Part shown: piece after piece, positions 10,004-18,958 of the stretch
How positions within the stretch are numbered: the stretch's first letter is position 1
Layout of the letters: the number at the start of each line of letters is the position of its first letter
Source: Steroidobacteraceae bacterium
GTDB taxonomy: Bacteria > Pseudomonadota > Gammaproteobacteria > Steroidobacterales > Steroidobacteraceae
Assembly (NCBI GenBank): GCA_025451845.1
Contig: JANWJS010000010.1
Coordinates: 103,081 to 167,080, forward strand
Reading direction: 5' to 3'
Length of the DNA stretch: 64,000 nucleotides
The notes under the pieces: generated by a model
The model's database searches: none
What the model saw: the letters and a program-made list of their open reading frames with translations, nothing else
Told to the model about the DNA's origin: nothing
Made by a program: the position numbers and the translations under genes

Positions 10004-10723
10004 ATGCCAGACCGCCCGCACCTCCTCATCGTCGATGACGACCGCGAGATCCGCTCGCTGTTGAGTCAATATCTCGAGAAGAACGAGTTTCGCACGACCG
10101 CCGCTGCCGATGGCCGCGAGATGCGCCGCGTCCTGGATCGCGCTGCGGTCGACCTGATCGTGCTCGATCTGATGCTGCCCGGCGAGGATGGCCTCACCCT
10201 CTGCCGGGAGCTGCGCACCCATTCGCAGATCCCGGTGATCATGCTGACCGCCCGCGGCGAGGACGTCGATCGCATCGTCGGGCTGGAGATCGGTGCCGAC
10301 GATTACCTGCCTAAGCCGTTCAACCCCCGGGAGCTCCTGGTACGCATTCGGGCGGTGTTGCGGCGCGCCGCCCGTGCGCCGCGAGACCCCAATCCGCAGG
10401 TAGTCCGCGGGTTTACGTTCGGGGGCTGGCGTCTCGATACGACTCGGCGGACGCTGACCAGTGAGGCCGGCAAGGATGTCTCCCTCAGCGGTGCGGAATA
10501 CCGCCTGCTCGCCGTGTTGCTTTCCGCCGGTAACCGGGTATTGTCGCGGGCGCAGCTCACGGAGCTGCTGCGCGGCCGCGAGGCGGATCCCTTCGATCGC
10601 AGTATCGACGTCAGAGTCAGCCGGCTGCGCCAGATCCTGGCCGACGACGCGCGCGCACCACAGATCATCAAGACCGTGTACGGCGAGGGTTATGTGATCG
10701 GCGTACCGGTCGAGAGCACCTGA
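10004..10723 (+). CDS. OmpR/PhoB-family response regulator
   Basis: 239 residues. The receiver domain carries the acidic pocket VDDD (11-13), phospho-acceptor D55 in VLDLMLPGEDG, and the conserved lysine in LPKPF. The C-terminal winged helix (about 140-235) has the usual ends SGAEYRLLAVLL and VYGEGYVI. It lies 15 bases ahead of its sensor kinase gene, so the two form a pair. Sequence is close to OmpR/CpxR-type regulators; the Spy/CpxP-like gene downstream favours an envelope-stress role, but that is inference. Confidence 0.93.
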   Translation: MPDRPHLLIVDDDREIRSLLSQYLEKNEFRTTAAADGREMRRVLDRAAVDLIVLDLMLPGEDGLTLCRELRTHSQIPVIMLTARGEDVDRIVGLEIGADDYLPKPFNPRELLVRIRAVLRRAARAPRDPNPQVVRGFTFGGWRLDTTRRTLTSEAGKDVSLSGAEYRLLAVLLSAGNRVLSRAQLTELLRGREADPFDRSIDVRVSRLRQILADDARAPQIIKTVYGEGYVIGVPVEST

Positions 10724-10738
10724 CACCCGACAGTCATC

Positions 10739-12283
10739 ATGCGCGTCGCACTCTGGCCGCAGTCCCTGTTCGGCCGCTTGATTGCCGCTCTGGTGATCGC
10801 GGTCGTGCTGGCGCAAGCCGCCAGCCTGTATCTCTTCGCGCGCCATCTCGAGCGGTTCGTGCTCGACAGCAGCGTGCGCGAGTGGTCGCGGCGGATCACG
10901 GAGATGACGCTGCTGCTCGAGCAGCTGCCGCCGGATCAGCGCGCCCCGGCGGTCGCACGCCTGAAGGAGCAGGCGGCGCGGCTCGCGCTGCGCCGCGAGC
11001 GCCGAGGCTTGGGGCTGAGGATGCACGCGTGGCACCACGGGGGGATCCCCTATCTCTTGCTGCCGATCGAAGCCGGCCCGCCGCCAGCGCCTGATGCGGG
11101 CCCTCCCGAGCCGCCCCCCGCTCAGGCTGAGCCACCGCCTGCGCTGCAGCCCGCCCACACGCATGGATGGCCACACATCTTCATCCGGCTGCCGTTTGCC
11201 TCGGACGTGGAACGGGTGCTGACGCAGCAACTGCAGGCAGATCTCGGCAGCGGCTACGACGTCACTGTGCGGGCAGCCGTCGCGCCAGCCGCAGTCGTCA
11301 TCCCGATCCCATCGCCCTTCTGGGGCCTGCCAGCGGACCATCCAACTCAGTCTTACGATGTCGCTGTCGGGTTGCCCGACCACGCGAGCCTGATCTATCG
11401 GGTGACGCGCGCCGCGCCGGGAACGCCGCTGCCGAAGAATCTCATCGTCAACCTGATCCTGCTGGTGTTCGTGCTCGTCATCGCCCTGTACATAGCAGCC
11501 CGCAGCATCACCCGCCCGCTGTCGCGGCTCGCGAGTGCGGCGGACGACATCGGACGGGGCCTGAGGAGTCCCAAGCTGGAGGAGAAGGGCGCGCGCGAGC
11601 TGCGTCATGCCGCCCACGCCTTCAACACCATGCAGGACCGTCTGCACCGCTATCTCGACAGCCGGACGAGTGTTCTGGCCGCCATGTCTCATGACCTCAA
11701 GACACCTCTGACGCGGCTGCGGCTGCAAGTCGAGACGCAGATCGAGGATCCGGCGCTGCAGGCGCGGTTCGGCAAGGAGCTCGATGAGATGGAGAGCATG
11801 GTCCGCGGGGCGTTGGCGCTTTTTCGGGGTCTCAATGACGAGGAGGCGCTCGAGCCGATGGACGTCGACCTGCTGCTCGACACCGTGCGGGGTGAGTTCG
11901 TGGAGATGGGCAGGGACGTGACAGTGGAGGGGCGCGCCCTGGGGCCCTTCCCGGGCAAGCCGCAAGCGTTGAAGCGCTGCATTACCAACCTCGTCAACAA
12001 CGCCGTCAACTTTGGTGCCCGCGCGCGGATTGTGGTGCGGGACGGCGCACGACTCGAGATCAGCGTCTGTGATGACGGTCCGGGCGTCCCCGCGGATCAG
12101 CTCGAGAGGGTGTTCGAGCCATTCTACCGCCTGGAGTCCTCACGCAGCCGTGACACGGGCGGGACGGGCCTCGGGCTCAGCATCGCGCGCGACCTGGCGC
12201 AGGCGCACGGTGGCGCACTCGTCCTTCGGAACCGTCCCGAAGGAGGGCTCGAGGCCCGACTCACGTTGCCGCGCGGCCGGTAA
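10739..12283 (+). CDS. EnvZ/CpxA-type sensor histidine kinase
   Basis: 514 residues. Membrane segments lie at about 12-34 and 238-257, flanking a periplasmic domain that contains a striking Pro/Ala-rich stretch with HTHGWPH (about residues 118-155). A HAMP domain (ITRPLSRLASAADDIGRG) follows, then the dimerisation helix with phospho-acceptor H318 (MSHDLKTPLTR) and an ATPase domain (NLVNNAVNF, DDGPGVP, GTGLGLSIA). It is the partner of the response regulator just upstream. Confidence 0.93.
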   Translation: MRVALWPQSLFGRLIAALVIAVVLAQAASLYLFARHLERFVLDSSVREWSRRITEMTLLLEQLPPDQRAPAVARLKEQAARLALRRERRGLGLRMHAWHHGGIPYLLLPIEAGPPPAPDAGPPEPPPAQAEPPPALQPAHTHGWPHIFIRLPFASDVERVLTQQLQADLGSGYDVTVRAAVAPAAVVIPIPSPFWGLPADHPTQSYDVAVGLPDHASLIYRVTRAAPGTPLPKNLIVNLILLVFVLVIALYIAARSITRPLSRLASAADDIGRGLRSPKLEEKGARELRHAAHAFNTMQDRLHRYLDSRTSVLAAMSHDLKTPLTRLRLQVETQIEDPALQARFGKELDEMESMVRGALALFRGLNDEEALEPMDVDLLLDTVRGEFVEMGRDVTVEGRALGPFPGKPQALKRCITNLVNNAVNFGARARIVVRDGARLEISVCDDGPGVPADQLERVFEPFYRLESSRSRDTGGTGLGLSIARDLAQAHGGALVLRNRPEGGLEARLTLPRGR

Positions 12284-12415
12284 GCCTCGCCGCCTCCGCG
12301 GCGCTAAGCATTGGTTACGAGGGGTTGGGGGGCCGCGGCGGCGGTAAAGATTGCTTACTGTGGACGGCGGCTGCGGCAGCTAGAGTATCCGCGTCCAGTC
12401 CGGTCGGAGCATCTC

Positions 12416-12895
12416 ATGACAAAACATACTGTTGTCCTGCTGGCGATGCTGGCCATCGCGGGCACGGCGCTCGCCCAGACACCCCCTTCGCCACCGCCGC
12501 AAGGGCAAGCGCACCGCGAGTGGAAGAACTCGGCGGAATGGCACCAGAAGATGGAAAAGTGGCGAATGGAGCGGCTCACCGTATTATTGGATCTGACGCC
12601 CGCTCAGCGCCAACAGATGCAGTCGATCTTCGATGACGGGCACGCGAAGATGAAGTCCGCCATGCAGCAGGTGGAGCAGGCCATGAAGCAGGCGCGCGCC
12701 GCCCATCATGCCGTCCGCAAGGAGACGGAGCAGAAGCTTGCCGCCGTACTCACCCCCACGCAGATGAGGAAGCTGAAGCTGCTCATGCCGGAGCACGGGC
12801 CGGCGCACTTCATGATGCGGCGAAAGGGCATGGGACCGATACCGCCGCCGCCCCCACGGGCAGACCCGGGTGCCGGTGCGGATCCGCAGTCATGA
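12416..12895 (+). CDS. Spy/CpxP-like periplasmic LTxxQ protein
   Basis: 159 residues with a Sec signal peptide (TKHTVVLLAMLAIAGTALA). The body is helical, basic and Met/Gln/His-rich, with the LTxxQ signature twice (LDLTPAQRQQ and VLTPTQMRKL), as in Spy and CpxP. These proteins act as periplasmic chaperones or as feedback inhibitors of sensor kinases. It lies 132 bases after the sensor kinase gene in the same direction, so it is a likely target or accessory of that system. The C-terminal tail is Pro-rich. Confidence 0.8.
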   Translation: MTKHTVVLLAMLAIAGTALAQTPPSPPPQGQAHREWKNSAEWHQKMEKWRMERLTVLLDLTPAQRQQMQSIFDDGHAKMKSAMQQVEQAMKQARAAHHAVRKETEQKLAAVLTPTQMRKLKLLMPEHGPAHFMMRRKGMGPIPPPPPRADPGAGADPQS

Positions 12896-12899
12896 GGGC

Positions 12900-13676
12900 T
12901 CAGCGGGGCAGCGACCGCAGCTCGTACCGTCCGCTTTCGTACGAGAGAAAACTGCCCTGCTCATACCACGCGCCCAGCACGATGCGCTGGACGGGTTGAC
13001 CCTCCACCAGCGCATCGTGCACCGCGGGTCTGTGCGTGTGGCCATGAATGATCCTTCGAACACCTGCAGCCTTGAAGGCCGCGGTTACCGCCGCAGCATT
13101 GACGTCCATGATATTGGGAATGGTGCTTGCCGTATGCGCGCGGCTGCCGGCGCGCGCCTCGTTGGCCAGAAGTTGCCGATCCGACAATGGCAGACTGAGG
13201 AAACGGCTCTGCCAGGCGGGCGTCCTGACGATGGTGCGCAGCTCCTGATAGGCGTGGTCGTCGGTGCAGAGGGCGTCTCCGTGCGTCAACAGCACGGGCT
13301 CGCCATCTATCGCGGCAATCACGGGATCGGGCAATAGCTGGCAGCCGGTCTCGCGGCAGAAGTCCTCGCCGATGAGAAAGTCCCGGTTGCCATGCAGCAG
13401 GAAGCAGGCAACTCCGCTGCGCGTCAGCTCGCGCAGGCCGGCCAGCACCGCGGAGTTTTCGGAAGCCGCACCATCATCATCCCCCACCCAACTCTCGAAC
13501 AGATCGCCCAGGATGTAGAGCACGTGGGCGCCCGCGGCGTGCGTGCGCAGAAACGCGAGGAATTGCTGCTGCGCCTGCGGGGCCCCGGTATCGAGGTGTA
13601 CGTCGGAGACGAATAGGTGGCGGGCGGGCCCCGCGCCCGGAGCCCGCCGCGCCGCGGAGTCCGGCACCGATGTCAC
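12900..13676 (-). CDS. lpxH: UDP-2,3-diacylglucosamine diphosphatase
   Basis: 258 residues from GTG at 13676. LpxH hydrolyses UDP-2,3-diacylglucosamine to lipid X in lipid A synthesis at the inner membrane. The calcineurin-like metal motifs are present: SDVHLD, GDLFESWVGDDD, HGNRDFLIG, THGD and HGHTHRPAVH. The start overlaps the cyclophilin stop by 4 bases (GTGA). The same pairing of a cyclophilin gene and lpxH is common in gammaproteobacteria. Confidence 0.95.
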   Translation of the reverse strand: MTSVPDSAARRAPGAGPARHLFVSDVHLDTGAPQAQQQFLAFLRTHAAGAHVLYILGDLFESWVGDDDGAASENSAVLAGLRELTRSGVACFLLHGNRDFLIGEDFCRETGCQLLPDPVIAAIDGEPVLLTHGDALCTDDHAYQELRTIVRTPAWQSRFLSLPLSDRQLLANEARAGSRAHTASTIPNIMDVNAAAVTAAFKAAGVRRIIHGHTHRPAVHDALVEGQPVQRIVLGAWYEQGSFLSYESGRYELRSLPR

Positions 13677-14569
13677 CTTCGCGGTGAGGTGCCGTCAGGC
13701 TGGTCGGCCTCACCCGGTTGTGTCTGCGGCGCTGCGCCCGATGACTTGTCGCCGGTCGCGCCCGGGGGCGTTGCCGGCGGCGAGGGGGCCGGCTGGGTGC
13801 CCGACGGCGGTGTCTGCGAGCCAGGCTTGCCGGGCTGTTCCTGCGGGCTCGCCGCCGGCGGTGACGATTGCGGCGCTCCCGGTGGCTGTCCCCCCGACGG
13901 CGGCGTCCCCGATGGCGGCCCGGCTGGCGGTGTGCTCGAGGGTGCCGAGAGCTCCGGCGGAGTGATGACCTCGACGCTCTGGATGATGACCGGCTTCAGC
14001 GGCGCGTCGGCCTTGAAGGGGCCGAACGAGCCCGTCGGTACGACCCCGATACGGTCGACGACGTCCATTCCTTCCACCACCTGACCGAAGACCGCATAGC
14101 CCCAACGGGTTGGCAGCGGGTCCAGCTCCGGGTTATCGACGAGATTGACGTAGAACTGCGCGTTGCCCGTGTGGGCGCCGGCGGCGCGCGCCAGCCCGAC
14201 GGCGCCGCGTTTGTTCTGCAGGCCGTTGCCTGACTCGTTGTCGATCGACGGATAGGTCGGCTTCAGGTCATAGGGTGCCGTCGCGTTGTGGCCGCCGCCC
14301 TGGACGACGAAATTGGCAACCACCCGGTGGAGCAGGGTGTTGGTGTAGAAGCCCTCCCGCACGTAGCGCAGGAAGTCTGCCACGGTGAGCGGCGCGCGAT
14401 CGGGCCGCAGCTCGATGACGAAGGAGCCCATGTTCGTGGTGACGCGCACCTCGGGATTCGAGCCGGTCACGTCATCCGCGCGGGCCGCGGACTGCAGCAG
14501 GAGGCACGCGCAGGCGGCGGCCAGGGACGAGGCAAGTCTCAGTGTCAGGGTCCGGTGCCGGGCGCGCAT
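13673..14569 (-). CDS. periplasmic cyclophilin-type peptidyl-prolyl isomerase with Pro-rich tail
   Basis: 298 residues. A signal peptide (LTLRLASSLAAACACLLLQSAARA) precedes a cyclophilin domain (about 37-205) with VTTNMGSFVIELRPDRAPLTV and NTLLHRVVANFVVQGGG. The last 85 or so residues are a low-complexity Pro/Gly/Ser/Gln tail not found in the core enzyme. PpiA-like enzymes assist proline isomerisation in periplasmic proteins. The start at 14569 is chosen because the signal peptide begins there; the frame runs open upstream. Translationally coupled to lpxH. Confidence 0.9.
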   Translation of the reverse strand: MRARHRTLTLRLASSLAAACACLLLQSAARADDVTGSNPEVRVTTNMGSFVIELRPDRAPLTVADFLRYVREGFYTNTLLHRVVANFVVQGGGHNATAPYDLKPTYPSIDNESGNGLQNKRGAVGLARAAGAHTGNAQFYVNLVDNPELDPLPTRWGYAVFGQVVEGMDVVDRIGVVPTGSFGPFKADAPLKPVIIQSVEVITPPELSAPSSTPPAGPPSGTPPSGGQPPGAPQSSPPAASPQEQPGKPGSQTPPSGTQPAPSPPATPPGATGDKSSGAAPQTQPGEADQPDGTSPRR

Positions 14570-14671
14570 CTGGTCTCCGTCGCAGGTCGTTCGAGGCGGG
14601 AATCTTAGCAGCGCGGGGCCTCGGGGGCTGGGCGATGTCGCTCCAGGGGTAAACCCCGTACCATTGCTGCC

Positions 14672-16108
14672 ATGACCGGAATGGACAGCACAGCTCCCGC
14701 GGGGTTCGATCGCAATGCGGTGACGCGCTTTGCGCCGAGCCCGACGGGTGAATTGCACCTCGGCAACGCACGCACGGCGCTGTTTAACTACCTGCTGGCG
14801 CGCCGCGCCGGCGGGCGGTTTCTGCTGCGCATAGAGGATACCGACGCGCAGCGCAGCCAGGAGTCACACCTGGCGGCGGTGCTCGCGGACCTGCGCTGGC
14901 TGGGGTTGGACTGGGACGCGGGGCCCGACCGGGAGGACGACCGCGGACCTTACCGCCAGTCGCAGCGCGGCGCGCTCTACGGCCGCTTGTTCGAGGCTCT
15001 GGAACGGCAGAACGCGGTGTATCCCTGCTTCTGCTCGCCGCTGGAGCTCGAAGCCGCACGGCGCGCCCAGCTGGGCTCCGGAAAACCGCCGCGCTATGCC
15101 GGCACCTGCCGGGAGCTCTCGGAAGAGCAGCGCCGCGGCAAGCGGACCCAGGGCCTGCCTGCCACGATGCGCTTTCGCGTTCCCGCAGGCAGGCGCATCG
15201 AGTTCGTGGATCTGGTCCACGGGCCGCAGAGCTTTCTGTCGGATGACATCGGGGACTTCGTCATCCGGCGCGCGGATGGTACGGCGGCATTCTTCTTCAG
15301 CAACGCCGTCGATGATGCCTCGATGGGAGTCACTCAGGTTTTGCGCGGCGAGGATCACCTGGCCAACACCCCGCGACAGCTGCTGATCCTGGAGGCGCTG
15401 GGTTTGCGCTTGCCGAGCTATGGACACGTGTCATTGATTCTCGGTCCCGATGGTGCGCCGCTTTCCAAGCGGCACGGCGCGACGAGCGTCCGCGAGTACC
15501 GTGAGAGCGGCTATCGTCGCGAAGCCCTATGCAACCACCTCTTCCGTCTGGGGCACTCGAGCGGCGAGCATGGCCTGCTCGATCTCGAGTCCATGGCCCG
15601 CGCGTTCGATCCCACGCACCTCGGGCGGGCCGCGGCGCACTTCGATGCGCAGCAGTTGCGGGTGTGGCAGAAAGAAGCCGTGCATCACCTGCCGGCTGAT
15701 GAGGCGCGCAGGTGGCTCGCCCCGGAGCTGCCCGCCGGACTCGGCGAGGCCGCCGCGAGTGCTTTCGTCGCGGCGATCCTACCCAACGTGGTGCTGCCGG
15801 AAGACGCGCGTCCCTGGGCGCAGATCGTCTTCGGTCCGCCCCCGGCGGTCGCGGCCGAGGGCGAGGAAACCATCCGCAACGCGGGCGAGCGCTACTTCGC
15901 GGCAGCGACCCACGCTGCAGCGCAGAGCGGTAATGACCTGCCGGCAATCGCCTCGGCCGTCCGCGCCGCGACCGGCAAGAAAGGCGCGGAGCTGTATATG
16001 CCGTTGCGTCTCGCGCTGACGGGCCGCAGCCACGGGCCGGAGCTGGCGCCGTTGCTCAAAGCCATGCCCGCGGGTGCGGCGCACGCGCGGCTCGCGCGCT
16101 TTGCCTGA
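14672..16108 (+). CDS. gltX: glutamyl-tRNA synthetase
   Basis: 478 residues, class I. The HIGH-type motif appears as SPTGELHLGNART near residues 20-34 and the KMSKS-type loop as LSKRHGAT near 264. RIEDTD and RGEDHL are also conserved. It charges tRNA-Glu for translation. The gene is transcribed divergently from the cyclophilin-lpxH pair and lies 36 bases before cysS, with which it may be cotranscribed. Confidence 0.95.
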   Translation: MTGMDSTAPAGFDRNAVTRFAPSPTGELHLGNARTALFNYLLARRAGGRFLLRIEDTDAQRSQESHLAAVLADLRWLGLDWDAGPDREDDRGPYRQSQRGALYGRLFEALERQNAVYPCFCSPLELEAARRAQLGSGKPPRYAGTCRELSEEQRRGKRTQGLPATMRFRVPAGRRIEFVDLVHGPQSFLSDDIGDFVIRRADGTAAFFFSNAVDDASMGVTQVLRGEDHLANTPRQLLILEALGLRLPSYGHVSLILGPDGAPLSKRHGATSVREYRESGYRREALCNHLFRLGHSSGEHGLLDLESMARAFDPTHLGRAAAHFDAQQLRVWQKEAVHHLPADEARRWLAPELPAGLGEAAASAFVAAILPNVVLPEDARPWAQIVFGPPPAVAAEGEETIRNAGERYFAAATHAAAQSGNDLPAIASAVRAATGKKGAELYMPLRLALTGRSHGPELAPLLKAMPAGAAHARLARFA

Positions 16109-16144
16109 GGCATGTCCGAACAAACCCTGTAACGCGCAGACATC

Positions 16145-17569
16145 ATGATCCGCATCCACAACTCGCTCACCGGAGAGAAGCAGCCGCTCAAGCCCATCAC
16201 GCCCGGCGAGGTGCGCATGTATGTCTGCGGACTGACCGTATACGACTTCATGCACATCGGGCATGCGCGCATGATGGTGGTGTTCGACGTCGTGAAGCGC
16301 TACCTCAGATACCGTGGCTTCAGCGTCACTCACGTGCGCAATATTACGGACATCGACGACAGAATCATCAAGCGCGCTGCGGAGAACGGCGAGCCGATCG
16401 GCGCTCTCACGGAGAGATTCATCACGGCGATGAACGAGGATTGTGATGCGCTCGGCGTCGTCCGCCCCGATTTCGAGCCGCGCGCCACGCAATACTTGCC
16501 GCCCATCATCGCCATGGTCGAGAAGCTCATCGAGGGCGGGTACGCCTACCTCGCCCCGAACGGCGATGTCATGTATGCGGTAGCGAAGTTCGAGGGTTAC
16601 GGCCGCCTTTCCGGCAAGCGCCTGGCGGAGCTGCGCGCGGGTGCCCGCGTCGAAGTCGACGAGGCCAAGCGCGACCCGCTCGACTTCGTGCTGTGGAAGC
16701 ACGCCAAGCCCGGCGAGCCGGCGTGGGACTCGCCGTGGGGCAGGGGACGGCCCGGCTGGCACATCGAGTGCTCTGCGATGTCGGTGGCGATCCTCGGCTC
16801 ACATTTCGACATCCACGGCGGTGGCCTCGATCTGAAGTTCCCGCACCACGAGAACGAGATCGCGCAGACCTGCGCGGCTACCGGCGACCGTTTCGCGGAG
16901 ATCTGGATGCACAACGGCTTCGTCAACATCGACAACGAGAAGATGTCGAAGTCGCTCGGCAATTTCTTTACGGTGCGCGAAGTGCTGCAGAAAGTGGTGC
17001 GCCATGCCGAGGTGCTGCGCTACTTCGTGCTCGCGAGCCAATACCGCGGGCCCATCAACTACTCGCTCGAGCCGCTCGAGCAGGCGGATGCGTCCCTCGG
17101 GCGAATCATGACGGCCTTGCGCGACCTGCCGGAGCCGGCCGCGGTGCCGGGCTCCGCATACAGCGCCCGTTTCGAGCAGGCGATGGACGATGATTTCAAC
17201 ACACCGGAGGCGATCGCAGTCCTGCAGACGCTGACCCGGGAGATCAATAGCGCGAAGGATGCGGGGGACGCCGCGCGCGCCGCGGCTCTGGGCGGGGAGC
17301 TGCGTTCGCTTGCCGCCGTACTCGGAATCACGGTGACTCCGAAGGAGTGGTTCTCCCTGGGCACGAAATTCGTCGCACAGGGCGGCTCGAAAGCGACGGC
17401 CGGTCCGACCCTGACGGACGGCGAGATCGCGGAGCGCATTCAGGCGCGCATCGCAGCGCGCAAGGCGAAGAGCTGGGCGCAGGCGGACCGCCTTCGTGAC
17501 GAGCTCGCGGCGGCCGGAGTGATCCTCGAGGACAAGCCCGACGGCAGGACGGAGTGGCGGCGGGCGTAG
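16145..17569 (+). CDS. cysS: cysteinyl-tRNA synthetase
   Basis: 474 residues. [20 protein letters not shown] contains the first zinc cysteine and the HIGH motif; the KMSKS loop is intact ([15 protein letters not shown]), and HHENEIAQ supplies further zinc-site residues. It charges tRNA-Cys. The C-terminal anticodon domain ([17 protein letters not shown]) is complete. It converges with folD across about 180 bases. Confidence 0.97.
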   Translation: MIRIHNSLTGEKQPLKPITPGEVRMYVCGLTVYDFMHIGHARMMVVFDVVKRYLRYRGFSVTHVRNITDIDDRIIKRAAENGEPIGALTERFITAMNEDCDALGVVRPDFEPRATQYLPPIIAMVEKLIEGGYAYLAPNGDVMYAVAKFEGYGRLSGKRLAELRAGARVEVDEAKRDPLDFVLWKHAKPGEPAWDSPWGRGRPGWHIECSAMSVAILGSHFDIHGGGLDLKFPHHENEIAQTCAATGDRFAEIWMHNGFVNIDNEKMSKSLGNFFTVREVLQKVVRHAEVLRYFVLASQYRGPINYSLEPLEQADASLGRIMTALRDLPEPAAVPGSAYSARFEQAMDDDFNTPEAIAVLQTLTREINSAKDAGDAARAAALGGELRSLAAVLGITVTPKEWFSLGTKFVAQGGSKATAGPTLTDGEIAERIQARIAARKAKSWAQADRLRDELAAAGVILEDKPDGRTEWRRA

Positions 17570-17711
17570 AGCCGCCACCGGCTGAAGGTGCTCCCCGCAC
17601 TTAAGGTAAACGCACTCGCGCCGCTATAGGTGGCGCTGGGGACGTTGCTCGCGGCTGCGGCGGTACTGGGGCCGCCGCTGCCGTAGAGCGGGTCGGGAGA
17701 GTGGCGGTGCA

Positions 17712-17729
17712 GCGGCAAGAACTTGCCGC
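17712..17729 (-). terminator. short hairpin between folD and cysS
   Basis: GCGGCAAG and CTTGCCGC form a perfect 8-bp stem around AA, 20 bases beyond the folD stop in the convergent gap 17570-17748. No clear T tract follows on either strand. The rest of the gap is G+C-rich with no recognisable feature. Confidence 0.4.
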
Positions 17730-17748
17730 CGGCCCGCGGCCCTGCGGA

Positions 17749-18618
17749 TCAACGCGGTCGCTCGTGCTCGTGCCGGCGGTGGAACGCTTCCAGTGTGTTG
17801 TGCATCAGCATCGCGACCGTCATCGGACCCACCCCGCCAGGCACCGGAGTGATCCAGCCGGCCCGCTCCCGGGCGGAATCGAACCGCACGTCGCCCACCA
17901 GGTGGCCGTTATCGAGGCGATTCATTCCGACATCGATGACGACAGCACCCGGCTTGATCCATTCGCCGGCAACGAGGCCGGGCTTGCCGGCCGCGACAAC
18001 CAGAATATCGGCCTGCCGTACATAACCCTCGAGACCGGTCGTGAAGCGGTGGCAGACGGTCGTGGTCGCACCCATCAGCAACAGCTCGAGCGACATCGGC
18101 CGGCCCACGATGTTGGAAGCGCCGACGACCACGGCATGCTGTCCCTTGAATGGGACGCCAATGTGCTCGAGCAGCTTGATTACGCCGTAGGGCGTGCAGG
18201 GCCGCATTACCGGGATCCGTTGTGCGAGCCGTCCAACATTGTAGGGATGGAAGCCGTCGACGTCCTTCATCGGATCAATGCGCTCGATCACCGCGGTCTG
18301 CTGGATCTGCACGGGCAATGGCAGCTGCACGAGGATGCCGTCGATCTGCGCGTCGCGATTCAGGTCATCGATGAGGGAGAGCAGCGCGATCTCTGAGGTC
18401 GAGTCCGGCAAATCGTGCGCCACGGAACGGATGCCGACCTCGTCGCAGGCGCGACGTTTATTGCGCACGTAGACCTCGGAGGCCGGGTCGTTGCCCACCT
18501 TGACCACGGCCAGCGCAGGGCGGTGGCTGCCGCGCGCCAGCGCCGCCTCGATCTTGCCGCGAACCTGATTTTTGACCTCCGTAGCGAGGTGGCGGCCGTC
18601 GATCAATTGCGCCGTCAT
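17749..18618 (-). CDS. folD: methylenetetrahydrofolate dehydrogenase / methenyltetrahydrofolate cyclohydrolase
   Basis: 289 residues. FolD oxidises methylene-THF to methenyl-THF with NADP and hydrolyses it to formyl-THF. Family motifs: [14 protein letters not shown] with the catalytic lysine, [36 protein letters not shown] and [15 protein letters not shown]. The start at 18618 (MTAQLIDG) is the family start; the open frame upstream runs through the tRNA-Pro gene and cannot be coding. Confidence 0.96.
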   Translation of the reverse strand: MTAQLIDGRHLATEVKNQVRGKIEAALARGSHRPALAVVKVGNDPASEVYVRNKRRACDEVGIRSVAHDLPDSTSEIALLSLIDDLNRDAQIDGILVQLPLPVQIQQTAVIERIDPMKDVDGFHPYNVGRLAQRIPVMRPCTPYGVIKLLEHIGVPFKGQHAVVVGASNIVGRPMSLELLLMGATTTVCHRFTTGLEGYVRQADILVVAAGKPGLVAGEWIKPGAVVIDVGMNRLDNGHLVGDVRFDSARERAGWITPVPGGVGPMTVAMLMHNTLEAFHRRHEHERPR

Positions 18619-18718
18619 GGGGTATGCGATCCAGCCCTTTGAGGGGCGGGCATTCTCGCATATGATTCCTGCGATCCCGGAAGCCTCTGCTGTGCCGAGG
18701 CCTACCCGGGGTTCCGGC

Positions 18719-18795
18719 CGGGGCATGGCGCAGTTTGGTAGCGCATCTGCTTTGGGAGCAGAGGGTCGCCGGTTCGAGTCCGGCTGCCCCGACCA
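18719..18795 (+). tRNA. tRNA-Pro (TGG)
   Basis: Acceptor CGGGGCA pairs with TGCCCCG. The anticodon arm is TCTGC-TTTGGGA-GCAGA with TGG at 18753-18755, the T arm holds GGTTCGAGTCC, and CCA is encoded (18793-18795). It is divergent from folD. Confidence 0.96.
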
Positions 18796-18938
18796 GTTCC
18801 AAGGCTCCTCGTGGAGCCGCCCGCGACAGCCGCTGCAAGGAGTGACAGGCGGCTGACTCGCATCCATCCCTCACTGAACGCGTCCTGCGGGGGCCGTGCG
18901 CCCTAGGTTGCAGCGAGAAGCGCTTGCCGCTGAACATA

Positions 18939-18958
18939 TATCTGACTAAAGTCAGATA
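18939..18958 (+). promoter_or_regulatory. perfect operator palindrome abutting the MarR-GNAT start codon
   Basis: TATCTGACT, AA, AGTCAGATA: two perfect 9-base arms with a 2-base centre, ending one base before the ATG at 18959. It occupies the place where a ribosome binding site would be. Geometry fits a MarR-type dimer site, so autorepression is the likely reading. No separate Shine-Dalgarno sequence is visible, so the message may be leaderless. Confidence 0.75.

Noticed and set aside
9764..11965. 733-codon minus-strand frame opposite the two-component genes
   Set aside because: Shadow of the response regulator and kinase genes; no domain and antisense-like composition.
17440..17718. Minus-strand frame with LYGSGGPSTAAAASNVPSAT in the cysS/folD gap
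   Set aside because: It looks slightly like a surface-protein tail, but most of it overlaps cysS in antisense and it has no start context. A decayed fragment cannot be excluded.
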